Shown in pieces: positions 11,431 to 19,385 of a DNA stretch of 64,000 bases. The notes under the pieces are model-generated. The model did not search any database, was not told where the DNA came from, and saw only the letters and a list, made by a program, of their open reading frames with translations. Source of the DNA: Alligator mississippiensis (lineage: Eukaryota > Chordata > Crocodylia > Alligatoridae); the NCBI RefSeq assembly GCF_030867095.1, contig NC_081833.1, positions 73,599,395 to 73,663,394 on the forward strand. The letters run 5' to 3'. How positions within the stretch are numbered: the stretch's first letter is position 1; the number at the start of each line of letters is the position of its first letter. Both the position numbers and the translations under genes were made by a program.

Positions 11431-12245
11431 TATACATACACATATATAGATATATATAGGTATATATACACACACACATGCATACATATATACATATAGC
11501 TATAGATATATACGTATACACACGCATACACACATACATACATATACACACGCATACATACATACATACACATATATATATATATATATATATTTGTTCC
11601 AGGTAAAAATAAAAAAGTTTAGTTGGCACCTCTGGGCCATTTTCTTTCCCCAAACATTATCATTTCTTTATAGCTCCAATTTTCCATCCCCAAATAATTG
11701 GGATGGGCCATTCAAAACCAGCCCTATGCATGGGTATACAACACCTCTTGAATCAGGCCGTTCATTAGGAGATGTTATTTAGTGCATGCCCAATTTGGAT
11801 TTATTTAAAGGAGCTCTGGGCAATTCTTGCTAGCCAAGAACAAAACCCCAAACAGCACAAAACGCACCTGCGGGGAGGTAACCTGTTTTACTCTTATACC
11901 AAAACTGGTACAGGTGCTGAGAGAATCCTGCAAGCAAAGCCAGTCAGTGGAACATGGAAGCATAAGGCATGCAAGAGGCTACACAAGCAGGTGCAGGGAC
12001 AGGGGCTGTGCTAATATATCAGTAACGACCAGAGACAGCAATGCCCTAGCGGAGTTGAGAGCAGCCCTTACCTTGAAGATGGAGGCATCCACCTCCTGGT
12101 TGTAATCCTGTTTCCCGGCGTGTTTCCAGGGGATACGGAACATGTTTTTCTCTTCGTTCTCCCAGATCAGCCCGGGATACATCCCGCTGTCGATCTGTTC
12201 AATCAGCCACTGCCGGAGCCTCCTTCCACCATTTCTGTCGCACAT
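1365..12245 (-). CDS. IRF8: Interferon regulatory factor 8 (ICSBP), complete coding sequence in 8 exons
   Basis: IRF8 is a nuclear transcription factor of myeloid and B-lineage cells. It binds ISRE and composite Ets-IRF sites with partners such as PU.1 and IRF1. Eight coding exons join in frame to 430 residues, close to the 426 of human IRF8. Residues 1-115 form the DNA-binding domain with the IRF tryptophan repeat (W13, W28, W40, W60, W78); T80 and K108, positions altered in human IRF8 deficiency, are unchanged. A proline/serine linker with IIKRSPSPP and PDWWMQ follows. The IRF association domain runs from about residue 206 (MVISFYYGGKLVG, RKLFGHLERGVLLHS). The protein ends FRENQQIAV, as I recall for chicken IRF8. 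The start is the ATG two bases into exon 2, giving MCDRNGGRRLRQW. All introns are GT-AG and all phases agree. The nearest upstream gene is the DUSP22-like phosphatase, then COX4I1, all on the same strand. No break was seen, so the gene looks functional. Confidence 0.97.
1597..1828. mobile_element. Non-autonomous hAT-type element
   Basis: The left end CAGCGATTCTCAACC and the right end, read in reverse as CAGTGGTTCTCAATC, are imperfect terminal inverted repeats of hAT type. Flanking 8-mers (acttagag, gttcagag) agree at 5 of 8 positions, differing only by transitions, so the target duplication is decayed. No transposase frame remains. It is related to the copy at 15951-16204. Confidence 0.7.
2040..2165 (+). 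repeat. MIR-like SINE fragment
   Basis: Contains CTTGAGCAAGTCACTAAATC followed by a TGCCTCAG-like stretch, the recognisable middle of MIR/CORE-SINEs. It is strongly decayed and its limits are approximate. Confidence 0.45.
3482..3597 (-). CDS. IRF8: IRF8 exon 8 (association domain, CFGEEFPD)
   Basis: A 116-base exon encoding ELQQFYSSQGRFPDSKVTL, then CFGEEFPD and CKLILVQ. The first codon is split with exon 7. The acceptor is TCTCCTCCCAG and the donor CAG/GTAAGA, leaving phase 0. Confidence 0.96.
3598..4695 (-). other. IRF8 intron 7
   Basis: GT-AG intron carrying a MIR/CORE-SINE at 4383-4530; nothing else was recognised. The long plus-strand frame that starts here and crosses exon 7 is an antisense shadow. 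Confidence 0.9.
4383..4530 (+). repeat. MIR/CORE-SINE
   Basis: Shows the tRNA-derived head (GGTCTGGTGGTCAGAGTACT), a core with TCTGCCACTGGTTCCCTGTG, and the TCACTCAGCCTCCATTCCCC segment in the expected order. An old, decayed insertion. Confidence 0.7.
4696..5079 (-). CDS. IRF8: IRF8 exon 7 (IRF association domain core)
   Basis: A 384-base exon encoding residues 206-333 from AYCQMVISFYYGGKLVG through RKLFGHLERGVLLHS and RLCQGRVFWSG to FDTNQFIR. The acceptor is CCCCACAG and the donor CGAG/GTTGGT. This is the partner-binding domain shared by IRF3-9. Confidence 0.97.
5080..6379 (-). other. IRF8 introns 6 and 5 (5080-5760, 5815-6379)
   Basis: Two GT-AG introns flanking the 54-base exon 6. No repeat, RNA gene or other feature was recognised in either. 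Confidence 0.85.
5761..5814 (-). CDS. IRF8: IRF8 exon 6 (short linker exon)
   Basis: A 54-base exon encoding VPLMNGYSNYEQLQVNS between split codons. The acceptor used is TTCTAGCAG, because that choice alone keeps phase with exon 5 (T + CT = Ser). The donor is TCAG/GTACAT. The residues match the VPLVTGY region of human IRF8. Confidence 0.93.
6380..6491 (-). CDS. IRF8: IRF8 exon 5 (linker with PDWW motif)
   Basis: The acceptor TTCTTTCTTCCTCAG is followed by SQCVDEYLGIIKRSPSPP and IPDWWMQPSNP. The exon is 112 bases, starts in phase 0 and ends CCCT/GTAAG in phase 1. The acceptor side lies only about 25 bases from a CR1 LINE tail in the intron. Confidence 0.95.
6492..7220 (-). other. IRF8 intron 4
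   Basis: GT-AG intron with a CR1 tail at 6518-6620 close to its 3' splice site. The remaining sequence is unassigned. Confidence 0.9.
6518..6620 (+). mobile_element. CR1 LINE 3' end
   Basis: AGCTGGGATGATGTAGTTGA, then a CCTGCTTGGACCAGGGGGTT block and a tail with CCTCCTGAGGTCCCCTCC and ATTCTGTGATTT, typical of sauropsid CR1 3' ends. 5'-truncated and antisense to IRF8. Confidence 0.85.
7221..7312 (-). CDS. IRF8: IRF8 exon 4 (linker)
   Basis: The acceptor TCTGCAG is followed by GC, completing the split cysteine codon from exon 3, then KIGLANGNSLNEV and DDLMKE. The 92 bases end GAG/GTAACG in phase 0. The linker is more diverged than the flanking domains, as expected for IRF8. Confidence 0.95.
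7313..8829 (-). other. IRF8 intron 3
   Basis: GT-AG intron. A short run of C then A lies near 7110-7140, and a T/C-rich stretch at 7725-7760. No gene or clear repeat was recognised. Confidence 0.85.
8830..9013 (-). CDS. IRF8: IRF8 exon 3 (DNA-binding domain part 2)
   Basis: The acceptor TTGTTCCAG is followed by AWAVFKGKFKEGDK. The exon is 184 bases, encodes residues 59-119 plus one base of codon 120, and carries W60, W78, T80 and K108. The donor is AAAT/GTAAGT. The sequence is nearly identical to the mammalian and avian protein here, which makes this the most certain exon. Confidence 0.97.
9255..9375 (-). repeat. MIR-like SINE fragment
   Basis: Reverse-oriented CORE-SINE similarity: a CATTTTACAGGCAGGGGC head and a GGGAACTGAACCC...CTGGGTCCTAA segment. 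Decayed; limits approximate. Confidence 0.5.
10858..10924. repeat. Short palindromic interspersed repeat
   Basis: GGCCAAATTCTGCAC at the left and AGCAAGATTTGGCC at the right form an imperfect inverted repeat with an ACACTGGT-type interior (on the minus strand). A similar unit lies at 12607-12704. It resembles short MITE-like repeats of turtles and crocodilians; family not established. Confidence 0.45.
11396..11594. repeat. Compound TA / TACA microsatellite
   Basis: Runs of TA at both ends enclose mixed TACA, CACA and TATAGA tracts for about 200 bases. Open frames rich in Tyr, Ile, Val and Cys on the minus strand are by-products of this repeat. Confidence 0.95.
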
Positions 12246-12246
12246 C
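12072..12246 (-). CDS. IRF8: IRF8 exon 2 (start codon, DNA-binding domain part 1)
   Basis: The acceptor CCTTGCAG precedes G-ATG; the ATG is at 12243-12245. The exon encodes residues 1-58, from MCDRNGGRRLRQW to EVDASIFK, including tryptophans 13, 28 and 40. The donor is AAG/GTAAGG, leaving phase 0. Confidence 0.97.
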
Positions 12247-12606
12247 CTGCAAGGGAGAATGGGCAGGGATCTATTAAGGGCTTCCAAGAAACGCGTCGCT
12301 GTCGTATGCGGAAATCAAAGGTCTGCTGTCCTGTCGCCAGAGATGGAGAGTTAACGGCACCTGGAGGAAAGCGAAACAGGTTGCACGGCGGGGCAGGAGT
12401 TGTCAATGCTTCTGCATCTTGTATGTTGTCAGTACTTAATGTATGGTCCTGCCAAAGTATCCCAAATAGAGTACACACATCCCACCTATCAGGCTCCAAA
12501 ACTACAAGAGAAACAGCCCATTATAGATTATTATTAATATTAATATGCATTTGTGTAGCAAGCACCATGCTAGGGGATCAAAGCACACGCTTTAAGCCTG
12601 AAAGAA

Positions 12607-12704
12607 CAAATTCTGCTCTGGGCCACGCTCACATAAATCGACAGTAACTGCACTGACTTCGGGGGAGTGCATTGCTCAGAGCCAAAAAAAACAGAATCTG
12701 GCCT
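12607..12704. repeat. Short palindromic interspersed repeat
   Basis: CAAATTCTGCTCTG at the left is inverted at the right as CAGAATCTGGCC. The interior resembles an AACTGCACTGACTTCG core seen in the same repeat class as 10858-10924. No coding content. Confidence 0.45.
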
Positions 12705-15700
12705 GAAGCTGCGTTGCGGTCTGCGTGGGGTGCACACGCATCTGCTTACACATTTGGAAAGGGTTAGAAATAGCCAAAGAAATGGGAATAAAACCCAAGT
12801 TCGCAGAAATGATATTCTTGGCTGGCACTTCCATGAATTGGTTATAATAGGTACTTCTCGGGATGCAAACTTCCTGCGCTGCAGAACACAGCACTTCTTT
12901 GAATTTTGCCACTGACAACTATTTCTGCGGACGCCGTGCCCCTAGGAGGCCTTCCTTACCCACTCAAAAGGGCTGCTGTGTAAAGGATCCTCTTCCTGGG
13001 AATACGCTCACCATTCACAAGAAGTCCCGTCCGCTAGAAATCCCCTAAGTTGCTAGACAGACGCCCACCCAGTAACTAAGCCTGCGTCTAACCCCTGTTT
13101 CCTCCTGTTATCTTCAATTAAAAAATAAATAAATAAAAACCTCCCACGGTGCCGGATGACTGCTGAATCGCAGGTGAAAAGCCTGACATATCCTCCCTAA
13201 ATCAACCACTTCAAGCCTTGCACCGGCGCTGCTGAAAGGAACCTGCGTTTGACACCACAGAGTGCAGCAGTAAGTGTCAAAACTAGACTGCATTAGTGAG
13301 CTGGTAGGATGCAACTCTGACTTAAATGCAGCTACACCCACCGAGGACCTGGTTTGACAGACTTCTTACCTCCAAAAGGACAAATATACGGCCTGATTCT
13401 GCTGTTGCTTACCCCAACTTCAGCAGAGTTGCACCGCTGCGAGAGAAGAGTCGCCTCCACTGAGTTTATAATGAAGTCCTAAACTTTAGCAACCTATGGC
13501 AGTCTGTTCCCCTGAGCAAACGCTCATTAGGTCCCAACAGCACGGGGGCCCAAGCAAGAAGTGGGCGACTGCAGGTACAAACTCAAGCAAAATACACCAA
13601 GCGTTTCGAGAACTGTCTAATTTTAGTGCACGCAGCAGCACCACTATAGTTAGAAACTGAGAATTTCCTTTAGGCCACAGACCTCCCACTATAGCTCAGC
13701 AGTTTTGATACACGTCTCAGCGTCCCAATGTCATTTTATTTCGTTTTGGGTCGTGAAGCCATTCGAGCGGTCACTAATATTAATAACTCTGCCTTCTGGA
13801 CTCACACACTTAGCACCATTTGTTTGGACCAGGAAGGATCCCAGAATCAGCCTTCTGGTGGCAGGGGCTCATGAATGCAAACCGAGGGCAAAGTAGAAGA
13901 GAGCCACTTTACCCGATCCAAGCAAGGTCATTCATTGAATATGTCAGCAGCATTAAAAAACACCTGCACATGAACACACCTGATTACGTTAAAACCATTT
14001 TGTGGTCCACCACCTAGTTCAAGCCTGGATTTCAAGTGTGCATTGAATGCACAAGAGAATGCAGTGTCCTATTCGTCAAATGCCATCATGCACAAGTTCT
14101 GGCCACAGGTTCAGAGCATGACAGCGGCAATGGGAGCACGGTCGGGGTCCCACAACCCCGCATAAAAGTACTTAGAGAACCACAAGCCATGCACTATCAG
14201 GTTAAAATGACCTACAGCTAAATAATGAAGTGGGCTGGACTGCGGACTACCCAGACCAATGTGGCCCCCCGCTCTGCGGGTCTTTTTGGGTGATGTCACC
14301 TCAAGCACCAATTCCCAGTGACAGGAGGCCACAGGGCTGGAAAAAAAATAGATGTCAACAGTATCCCAGCAGCTGAGTCTAAGTTCCCCCACCCACCCAG
14401 CTTCCTGATTTCAAGCTACTCATTATTTCCAGATGTTTAAAGGACTTTTTCCTCTCTCCCCATGCTGTCTCATGTTAACTTGCATCTTGTTTTTAGGAGA
14501 CTGGAGTTGCCAATCGTGATTTAGGCATTCCTACAACACTGCATTTCCCTCCTTGGCTTCCTACCAGAGGTGAAAGCAGCAATACTTAGAAGAGCAAGCG
14601 CTCAAAACTAAAGCTTTCCTCTCCTCCCCCTCCAATTTTCTTCACCCTTCTCATACTTCCTATTTTGCCCCAGGCACTAATAACTGACTTGTCAAGGACT
14701 CCGGGACAAACTCGCAGATGTCCTCATTTAGCATTTGCTGGCTCTCTTCCCTGCAAAGTGGTGCAAAGCAACCTTAAGACAAGCATTGTAAACAGCTCCA
14801 GAGATTAGATGGACACCGATCTCTCCTGACTCCAAATAACATTTTTCTAGCTGTCATATTCAGGCAAAGTCTTCAATTTTAAAAATAAACCTGGCATCTC
14901 TTCAGATAGTCTCTCATAAGGATTTTTATTTTTCGCTAGGGACTAGTGGTATGACTGAACATCTTCTGAATCTACTTATGAGCTTCTCCAACAAAAAACG
15001 CCTCGTTTCTGAAATATCCAATATCTGAAAAAAATTGGTTTAAAGGGGCGACTCGGTCTTTAGCTCCTTCCTTTGTCCCTACAATTTCTCTCTCCCATTA
15101 TTTTAGGCTCCCCCAGAGCTTGGCCTTGCTTCTGTGCCATGAAAAGTCACGCAAACCCTCTGCGACTGATATCTGGGGTTTACATGATGCAAGAGCTCGA
15201 AAGCAGCGGAGATGGTCATGGCATGCTAAAACCACACACTGATTGGAGATCGCTTGCAATACACAGGAACAAAGAAGCCAGTTAAAGATTGTGATTTTTT
15301 ACCAGCACAGTTTTTCACTAATGGGAGGGGTGTTTTTCTACACCAGCACAACCGGTTTAGCGTCATGAGTCTTTTGACGGTCTATTGTATCAACCAATAT
15401 ATTAACCTGGTGAAGCCCTCCAAGTGGAGGCATGGTCTGGGAGCACACTAGACATAGGAATGGCTTTGCTTATGTCTATTCAACCCAGGCCAGTCCTTTT
15501 AAGTTACTACTCTGCTATATAAGCCTTATGGACACAGGGCCAAAGAGAAGTCACCACCTCACTGAAATAAGAGACTCCCACTTCCATTCGGCCCATCATT
15601 AATAGGATGGGCAATGCAGAAGAAAGATGGCTTCAGGCTCATTGAAGCCAAGGCAGGCTTCATTCAGCACTGCTTGCTGGCTGGTTACTCAGCCCATTTT

Positions 15701-15950
15701 CCTATCAACAGCAGCCTAAGTTATGCCAAGGTACAGGGTGGACAAGGAGTGCATCATCCGTATCTAGCCTAAATAGTCCCGAAAACCTGCATTCTTAAAC
15801 GCCAGTAAATCTCAGCTTGCCTAGGCAATGTTCAAACCTTGTTCTAAGACAGATCGCTCAGGACAGACTGACAAGGCATGCAGCCCATCTCTCCAAGCAA
15901 GACACCCCCCCACCATTGGGGGTATTGCTCCCAGCTCCAATTCCCTAAAG

Positions 15951-16204
15951 CAGCGATTCTCAACCAGGGTGCACAGGACCCTGGGGGTCCTCAAGACCCT
16001 TTCAAGGGTGCCGCAGGGTGCCATGTAGCACTGTTAGGTGTGCAAACGTGATTCACAAGACAAACCCAGAGATACCAAGCAGGAATTCATAGTGTTATAG
16101 CCATTCTGGCACCTAGTACTTCTCTGCAGTCAAAAAGCACATAACACCCAAGAGCTGGCATTGCCCGAGGAGTGCCACGGGTCTGCAAAGGCTGAGGACC
16201 ACTG
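15951..16204. mobile_element. Non-autonomous hAT-type element with 8-bp duplication
   Basis: The left end CAGCGATTCTCAACC and the inverted right end CAGTGGTCCTCAGCC are flanked by ccctaaag and ccctcaag, which match at 7 of 8 bases. That is a hAT-type target-site duplication. About 254 bases, no transposase. Confidence 0.82.
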
Positions 16205-16577
16205 CCCTCAAGCTGAGGCCTAAAGGCAGGAGCTTGGCATTTGGAAAGCTGCTTCCTCCTCCTCCTTCCCACATCCCGGCTTCTCCGTTGGTTCAGGAGA
16301 CCGCTCCAGAGGTAACTCCCTGCACGTGCCACTTTGGCTGGCCGCCCATCTCAGCAGTCAGAGCACGTGGTCCACCTGAGGCTTCCCCTCCCTCCCTCCC
16401 TCCCTCATCCCGCAATCTGGCCGGCTGCGAGGGGAGCATCACCTTCCTGCTCCCCAGCCAGCCCTGCCAGAGGCGCTCAGAGGTGACACCGAGCCCGAAC
16501 GAGGCTGTCAAGCCACACCTGCCACGGCGAAGAAGACTCCACATATTTCTTATCAACCTCCCCAGCGAAGCTTTTAA

Positions 16578-17426
16578 AGCCGGCACAGCCAACCCACAGC
16601 ACAGAGGCCACGAGTGGCACGGGAAGCCTCCGTGCCAAACTGAGAAAAGGATAAAAAGCAGAGCAGCAAATGGGGCAAGGGGCAGAAAACAGAAGTGCTG
16701 GGGGACCGGGCGGGGGGAGCAGCAAACTAGGTGGGGGCAAAAAACAATGAGGTGGGGAGCAGAAAGCAGAGCGGCACATCAGATGCGGGGCAGAAACCGA
16801 CAGGGTGTGGATCAGAAAGCAGAGCAGCACCTTAGGTGGGGGCAGAAAGCAAGAGCATGGAAAGCAGAAAGCAGAGCAGTATATCAGATGGGGGGCAGAA
16901 AGCAGAGCAGTGTATCATATGGGGGCAGAAAGTAGAGCAGCACATCAGATGGGGGGAAAAAGCAACAGGGAGGGGGGCAGAAAGCAGAGCAGCACATCAG
17001 ATGGGGACAAAAAGCAATGGGGGGGCAGAAAGCAGAGCAGCACATCAGATGGGGACAAAAAACAATGGGGAGGGGGGCAGAAAGCAGAGCAGCACATCAG
17101 ATGGAGGCAAAAAGCAACAGGGTGGAGAGCAGAAAGTTGAGCAGCACATCGGATGGGGGCAGAAAGCAGAGCAGCACATCAAACGGGGTCAGAAAGCAGC
17201 GGGGAGGGGGGCAGAAAGCAGAGCAGCACACCGGTTGGGGGCAGAAAGCAGAGCAGCACATCAAACAGGGTCAGAAAGCAGCGGGGAGGGGGGCAGAAAG
17301 CAGAGCAGCACATCGGATGGGGGCAGAAAGCAGAGCAGCACATCAAACGGGATCAGAAAGCAACGGGGAGGGGGGCAGAAAGCAGAGCCCCACACCGGAT
17401 GGGGGCAGAAAGCAACTTGGCTGGTG
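16578..17426. repeat. Minisatellite derived from a hAT-like repeat, IRF8 intron 1
   Basis: A unique-looking head (AGCCAACCCACAGCAC, GAGTGGCACGGGAAGCC) is followed from about 16640 by about 15 copies of a unit containing CAGAAAGCAGAGCAGCACATC. Full units are near 30 bases and alternate with 18-24 base shortened units (GGGGACAAAAAGCAATGG). From about 17150 a higher-order period of about 84 bases is visible in three copies. The same head and unit occur once or a few times at 25350-25577 and 49589-49725, so the array looks like an internal expansion of that dispersed repeat. It ends about 50 bases from IRF8 exon 1. Confidence 0.9.
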
Positions 17427-17475
17427 AGCTTGGAGCAGCAAGCGGAGCGGCAGCGCGAGCGCACCCCGCACGCAC

Positions 17476-17503
17476 CTGTCCGGGGCTCGAGGTCCGGGCG
17501 CGG
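17476..17503 (-). other. IRF8: IRF8 non-coding exon 1 (5' end estimated)
   Basis: The minus strand reads GGACAG then GTGCGTGCGG at 17476/17475, a good splice donor 28-30 bases downstream of a TATA-like box. Human IRF8 also has a short untranslated exon 1 with the ATG in exon 2. The transcription start near 17503 is set only by TATA spacing and could be off by tens of bases. The donor is the better supported end. Confidence 0.7.
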
Positions 17504-17526
17504 CGGGACGCGCTCCCGCGGCCGCA

Positions 17527-17534
17527 CATATAAG
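17527..17534 (-). promoter_or_regulatory. TATA-like box of IRF8
   Basis: CTTATATG on the minus strand inside a GC-rich stretch, 50 bases upstream of the exon 1 donor. It is flanked by GC boxes at 17541-17547 and 17558-17565 and by CCAAT boxes (plus-strand orientation) at 17580-17584 and 17611-17615. Together these define a compact core promoter. Confidence 0.7.
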
Positions 17535-17655
17535 CGCCGGGGGCGGGTTCGGCGCGTCCCGCCCCGCGGGGGCCCGCGGCCAATGTGGAGCAGCAGGCGC
17601 CGCCGCCGGGCCAATGGGGCCGAGCCAGCCCGCCGGCTTTCTCCTAAGCTCCGCT

Positions 17656-17666
17656 TTTCCGAGAAA
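17656..17666 (-). promoter_or_regulatory. GAS (STAT1) element of the IRF8 promoter
   Basis: The minus strand reads TTTCTCGGAAA, the palindromic interferon-gamma activation site described in the mammalian ICSBP/IRF8 promoter (pIRE). It lies about 155 bases upstream of the inferred start site, much as in mammals. STAT1 binding here would couple IRF8 transcription to interferon-gamma. Function is inferred from the exact motif and its position. Confidence 0.85.
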
Positions 17667-18491
17667 TCAGGCTGTCCCGGCCGGGGGCGGCGGGCGCTGG
17701 ACGTCGGGTGCCCCCCCGACATCGCCGGCCGCGGCAGCCCCCGCAGCTGGAGGGGGGATGCTCTCCCCCGTGCCCGGCTCTTGCCTTGGGATAGAGCCCC
17801 CCCCCGGGTCCCACCTGTCCGAGTCGCAGGTGCAGGGCTGGAGCAAGCCCTGGCTCTGTACGCAGGTGGCCAGGTCTCAGCCCCAGCCACCGAGACGATG
17901 GCCAGTTTTGGACGAGAAGCTTGAGCCCGTACACCCAGCGTGCCTCGTCCTCCGCGACCCCTCCGTTCGCTGCCACGGTTCGTGGATGGGGCTTGGGGGG
18001 GCCGAGGAGAGACAGACCTGCCCCCTTTTCCTTCCTCTGCAAGAGCGAGATGCTCAACCTCGAAACAAGTAGCCGCTTGGTTGAGGTTGCAGCACCGTTC
18101 GGCGGCTCAGTGCCAACAGGCCGTTTCAGTAAGGGCTGCAAGTGCCATCCGCATGGGATGGAGCGGGAGGTAAGGGCACCAAGCGCATCCCAGCTGGGGA
18201 TGGATGGCCGGACATTTAAAAGGGGGAGGAAGAAGATGCAAACTCAAAGGAAGGAGGATAACTGCATGTTTTTGCCCTGTTTCTCAGTTTGTTCTCCATT
18301 CCACCGACCTCTGAATGGAAGATGCTCCATCCAACTGGCTTTCCCAGTTTTGTCGGGAAGAGAAAAGCACCCGAAAACGAGATGAACTGCAGTTGCAGGG
18401 ATAGGAGGAGCTCTGCTCCTGGAGGTTCAGAGGTTTGGGACTGCGGTTAAGGGACCATTGCCACATAATGAGGGAGTGTTTAGAGCTATAA

Positions 18492-18518
18492 AGATAACAC
18501 ATATAAGAGAAGTGATAA
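18492..18518 (+). promoter_or_regulatory. Paired GATA motifs about 1 kb upstream of IRF8
   Basis: AGATAA (18492-18497) and TGATAA (18513-18518) lie 21 bases apart in non-repeat sequence upstream of the promoter. GATA sites are plausible in a blood-cell gene, but such short motifs occur often by chance. Confidence 0.25.
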
Positions 18519-19264
18519 GCTCAGATATAAACGCATTATTGGAACTGGTGACAACTCCCCATCTTAATCATTTGGTCTTTAAACACTATCTCCAGCCTAA
18601 TCCACACTCTCTTCAGCCTCATCAATATTATTGCAGATGTGATTTAGGGAATAACCACGAAGAAAAGGTCAGTTAGGGTTATATAGAGGATGATCTCTGC
18701 TTTAGTGAAGAAGGGGTCTCTCATCCACTTGGTGCTCACCCCAGAGCCTTTGGGCTGCTTTTGGGAGTACAAACAGCAATGGGCCACACTCAAGACTGGG
18801 CCCTGGGCTGCATCTATTTTGCAGCCATAAAAAGGTATTAAAAAAAATAAAAGACTTTTCTTTGTAGCACAAAAGTAGTCTGTGACATTTTAAAAGCTGT
18901 TTGCTGTACAAATCTCCGTCTTTAGCTGCCCATCCATCCCTACAAGACATCCGTTCCACCTCCGGCCCACGAATCCAGAAACCCGGGACTGACTGCAGTG
19001 TAAAATGTTGTCACCTCATGGAAGTCAGCATCCACAAAAGTCAGAAAGAGCCCCGGGGAGGTTCAGAAGGAACAAGTCTGCATCGCTTAAGTGAGACAGG
19101 AGCTGTGTGGTTTACATCCAGGCTTGACTTAGCGTTAGCGAGGCATTCAGCTTTGCCATCATCCACATTCAGCTCAGCCCTGAGAAACTCAGCTCTTCCA
19201 TAAACCACCGTGGAAGCTTTCTCATCATTGTTAATAAAAGGTATTTAATATAGTACAGTAGCAA

Positions 19265-19385
19265 CTGAGTTCCCGGCCAGGATCAGGGCCCCGTTGCACT
19301 AAGCACTGCGCAAACACGGACCAGAAGACAGTCCTGGCCCTAACGTCCCTACCAGACAGGCACAGACCTGCAACCTGTGCTCCCA
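19265..19385 (-). repeat. Old amniote interspersed repeat fragment
   Basis: Contains GGATCAGGGCCCCGTTGCAC and CAAACACGGACCAGAAGACA, the reverse of a segment often found near 'GGGCAAAGGCTGTCTC' in reptile genomes (a similar piece lies at 28080-28160). Family assignment is uncertain. Confidence 0.35.

Larger units (their letters stand above)
9014..12071 (-). other. IRF8 intron 2
   Basis: GT-AG intron holding a MIR fragment (9255-9375), a small decayed palindromic repeat (10858-10924) and a compound dinucleotide/tetranucleotide microsatellite (11396-11594). The rest is unassigned. Confidence 0.85.
12247..17475 (-). other. IRF8 intron 1
   Basis: The largest IRF8 intron. It contains a palindromic repeat at 12607-12704, a hAT-type element at 15951-16204, a short CCCT run near 16385-16404 and, next to exon 1, the minisatellite of 16578-17426. 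The stretch 12,710-15,950 holds nothing I can assign. Confidence 0.85.
17440..17770. promoter_or_regulatory. CpG-rich promoter island of IRF8
   Basis: This is the most CpG-dense stretch in the window, covering exon 1, the core promoter and the GAS element. Its GC content drops on both sides. The island ends on the left where the intron 1 minisatellite begins. Confidence 0.75.

Noticed and set aside
11352-11653. Minus-strand Tyr/Val/Cys-rich open frames
   Set aside because: They are products of the TA/TACA microsatellite in IRF8 intron 2.
16836-17924. 362-codon plus-strand open frame, and similar ones in other frames, through the intron 1 repeat
   Set aside because: The repeat unit lacks stop codons in several frames on both strands, so long frames arise automatically. 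The frame then runs into the CpG island and antisense to IRF8 exon 1.
17614-18141. Open frames in the GC-rich IRF8 upstream flank
   Set aside because: High GC lowers stop frequency; no conserved motif or start context supports a divergent gene.
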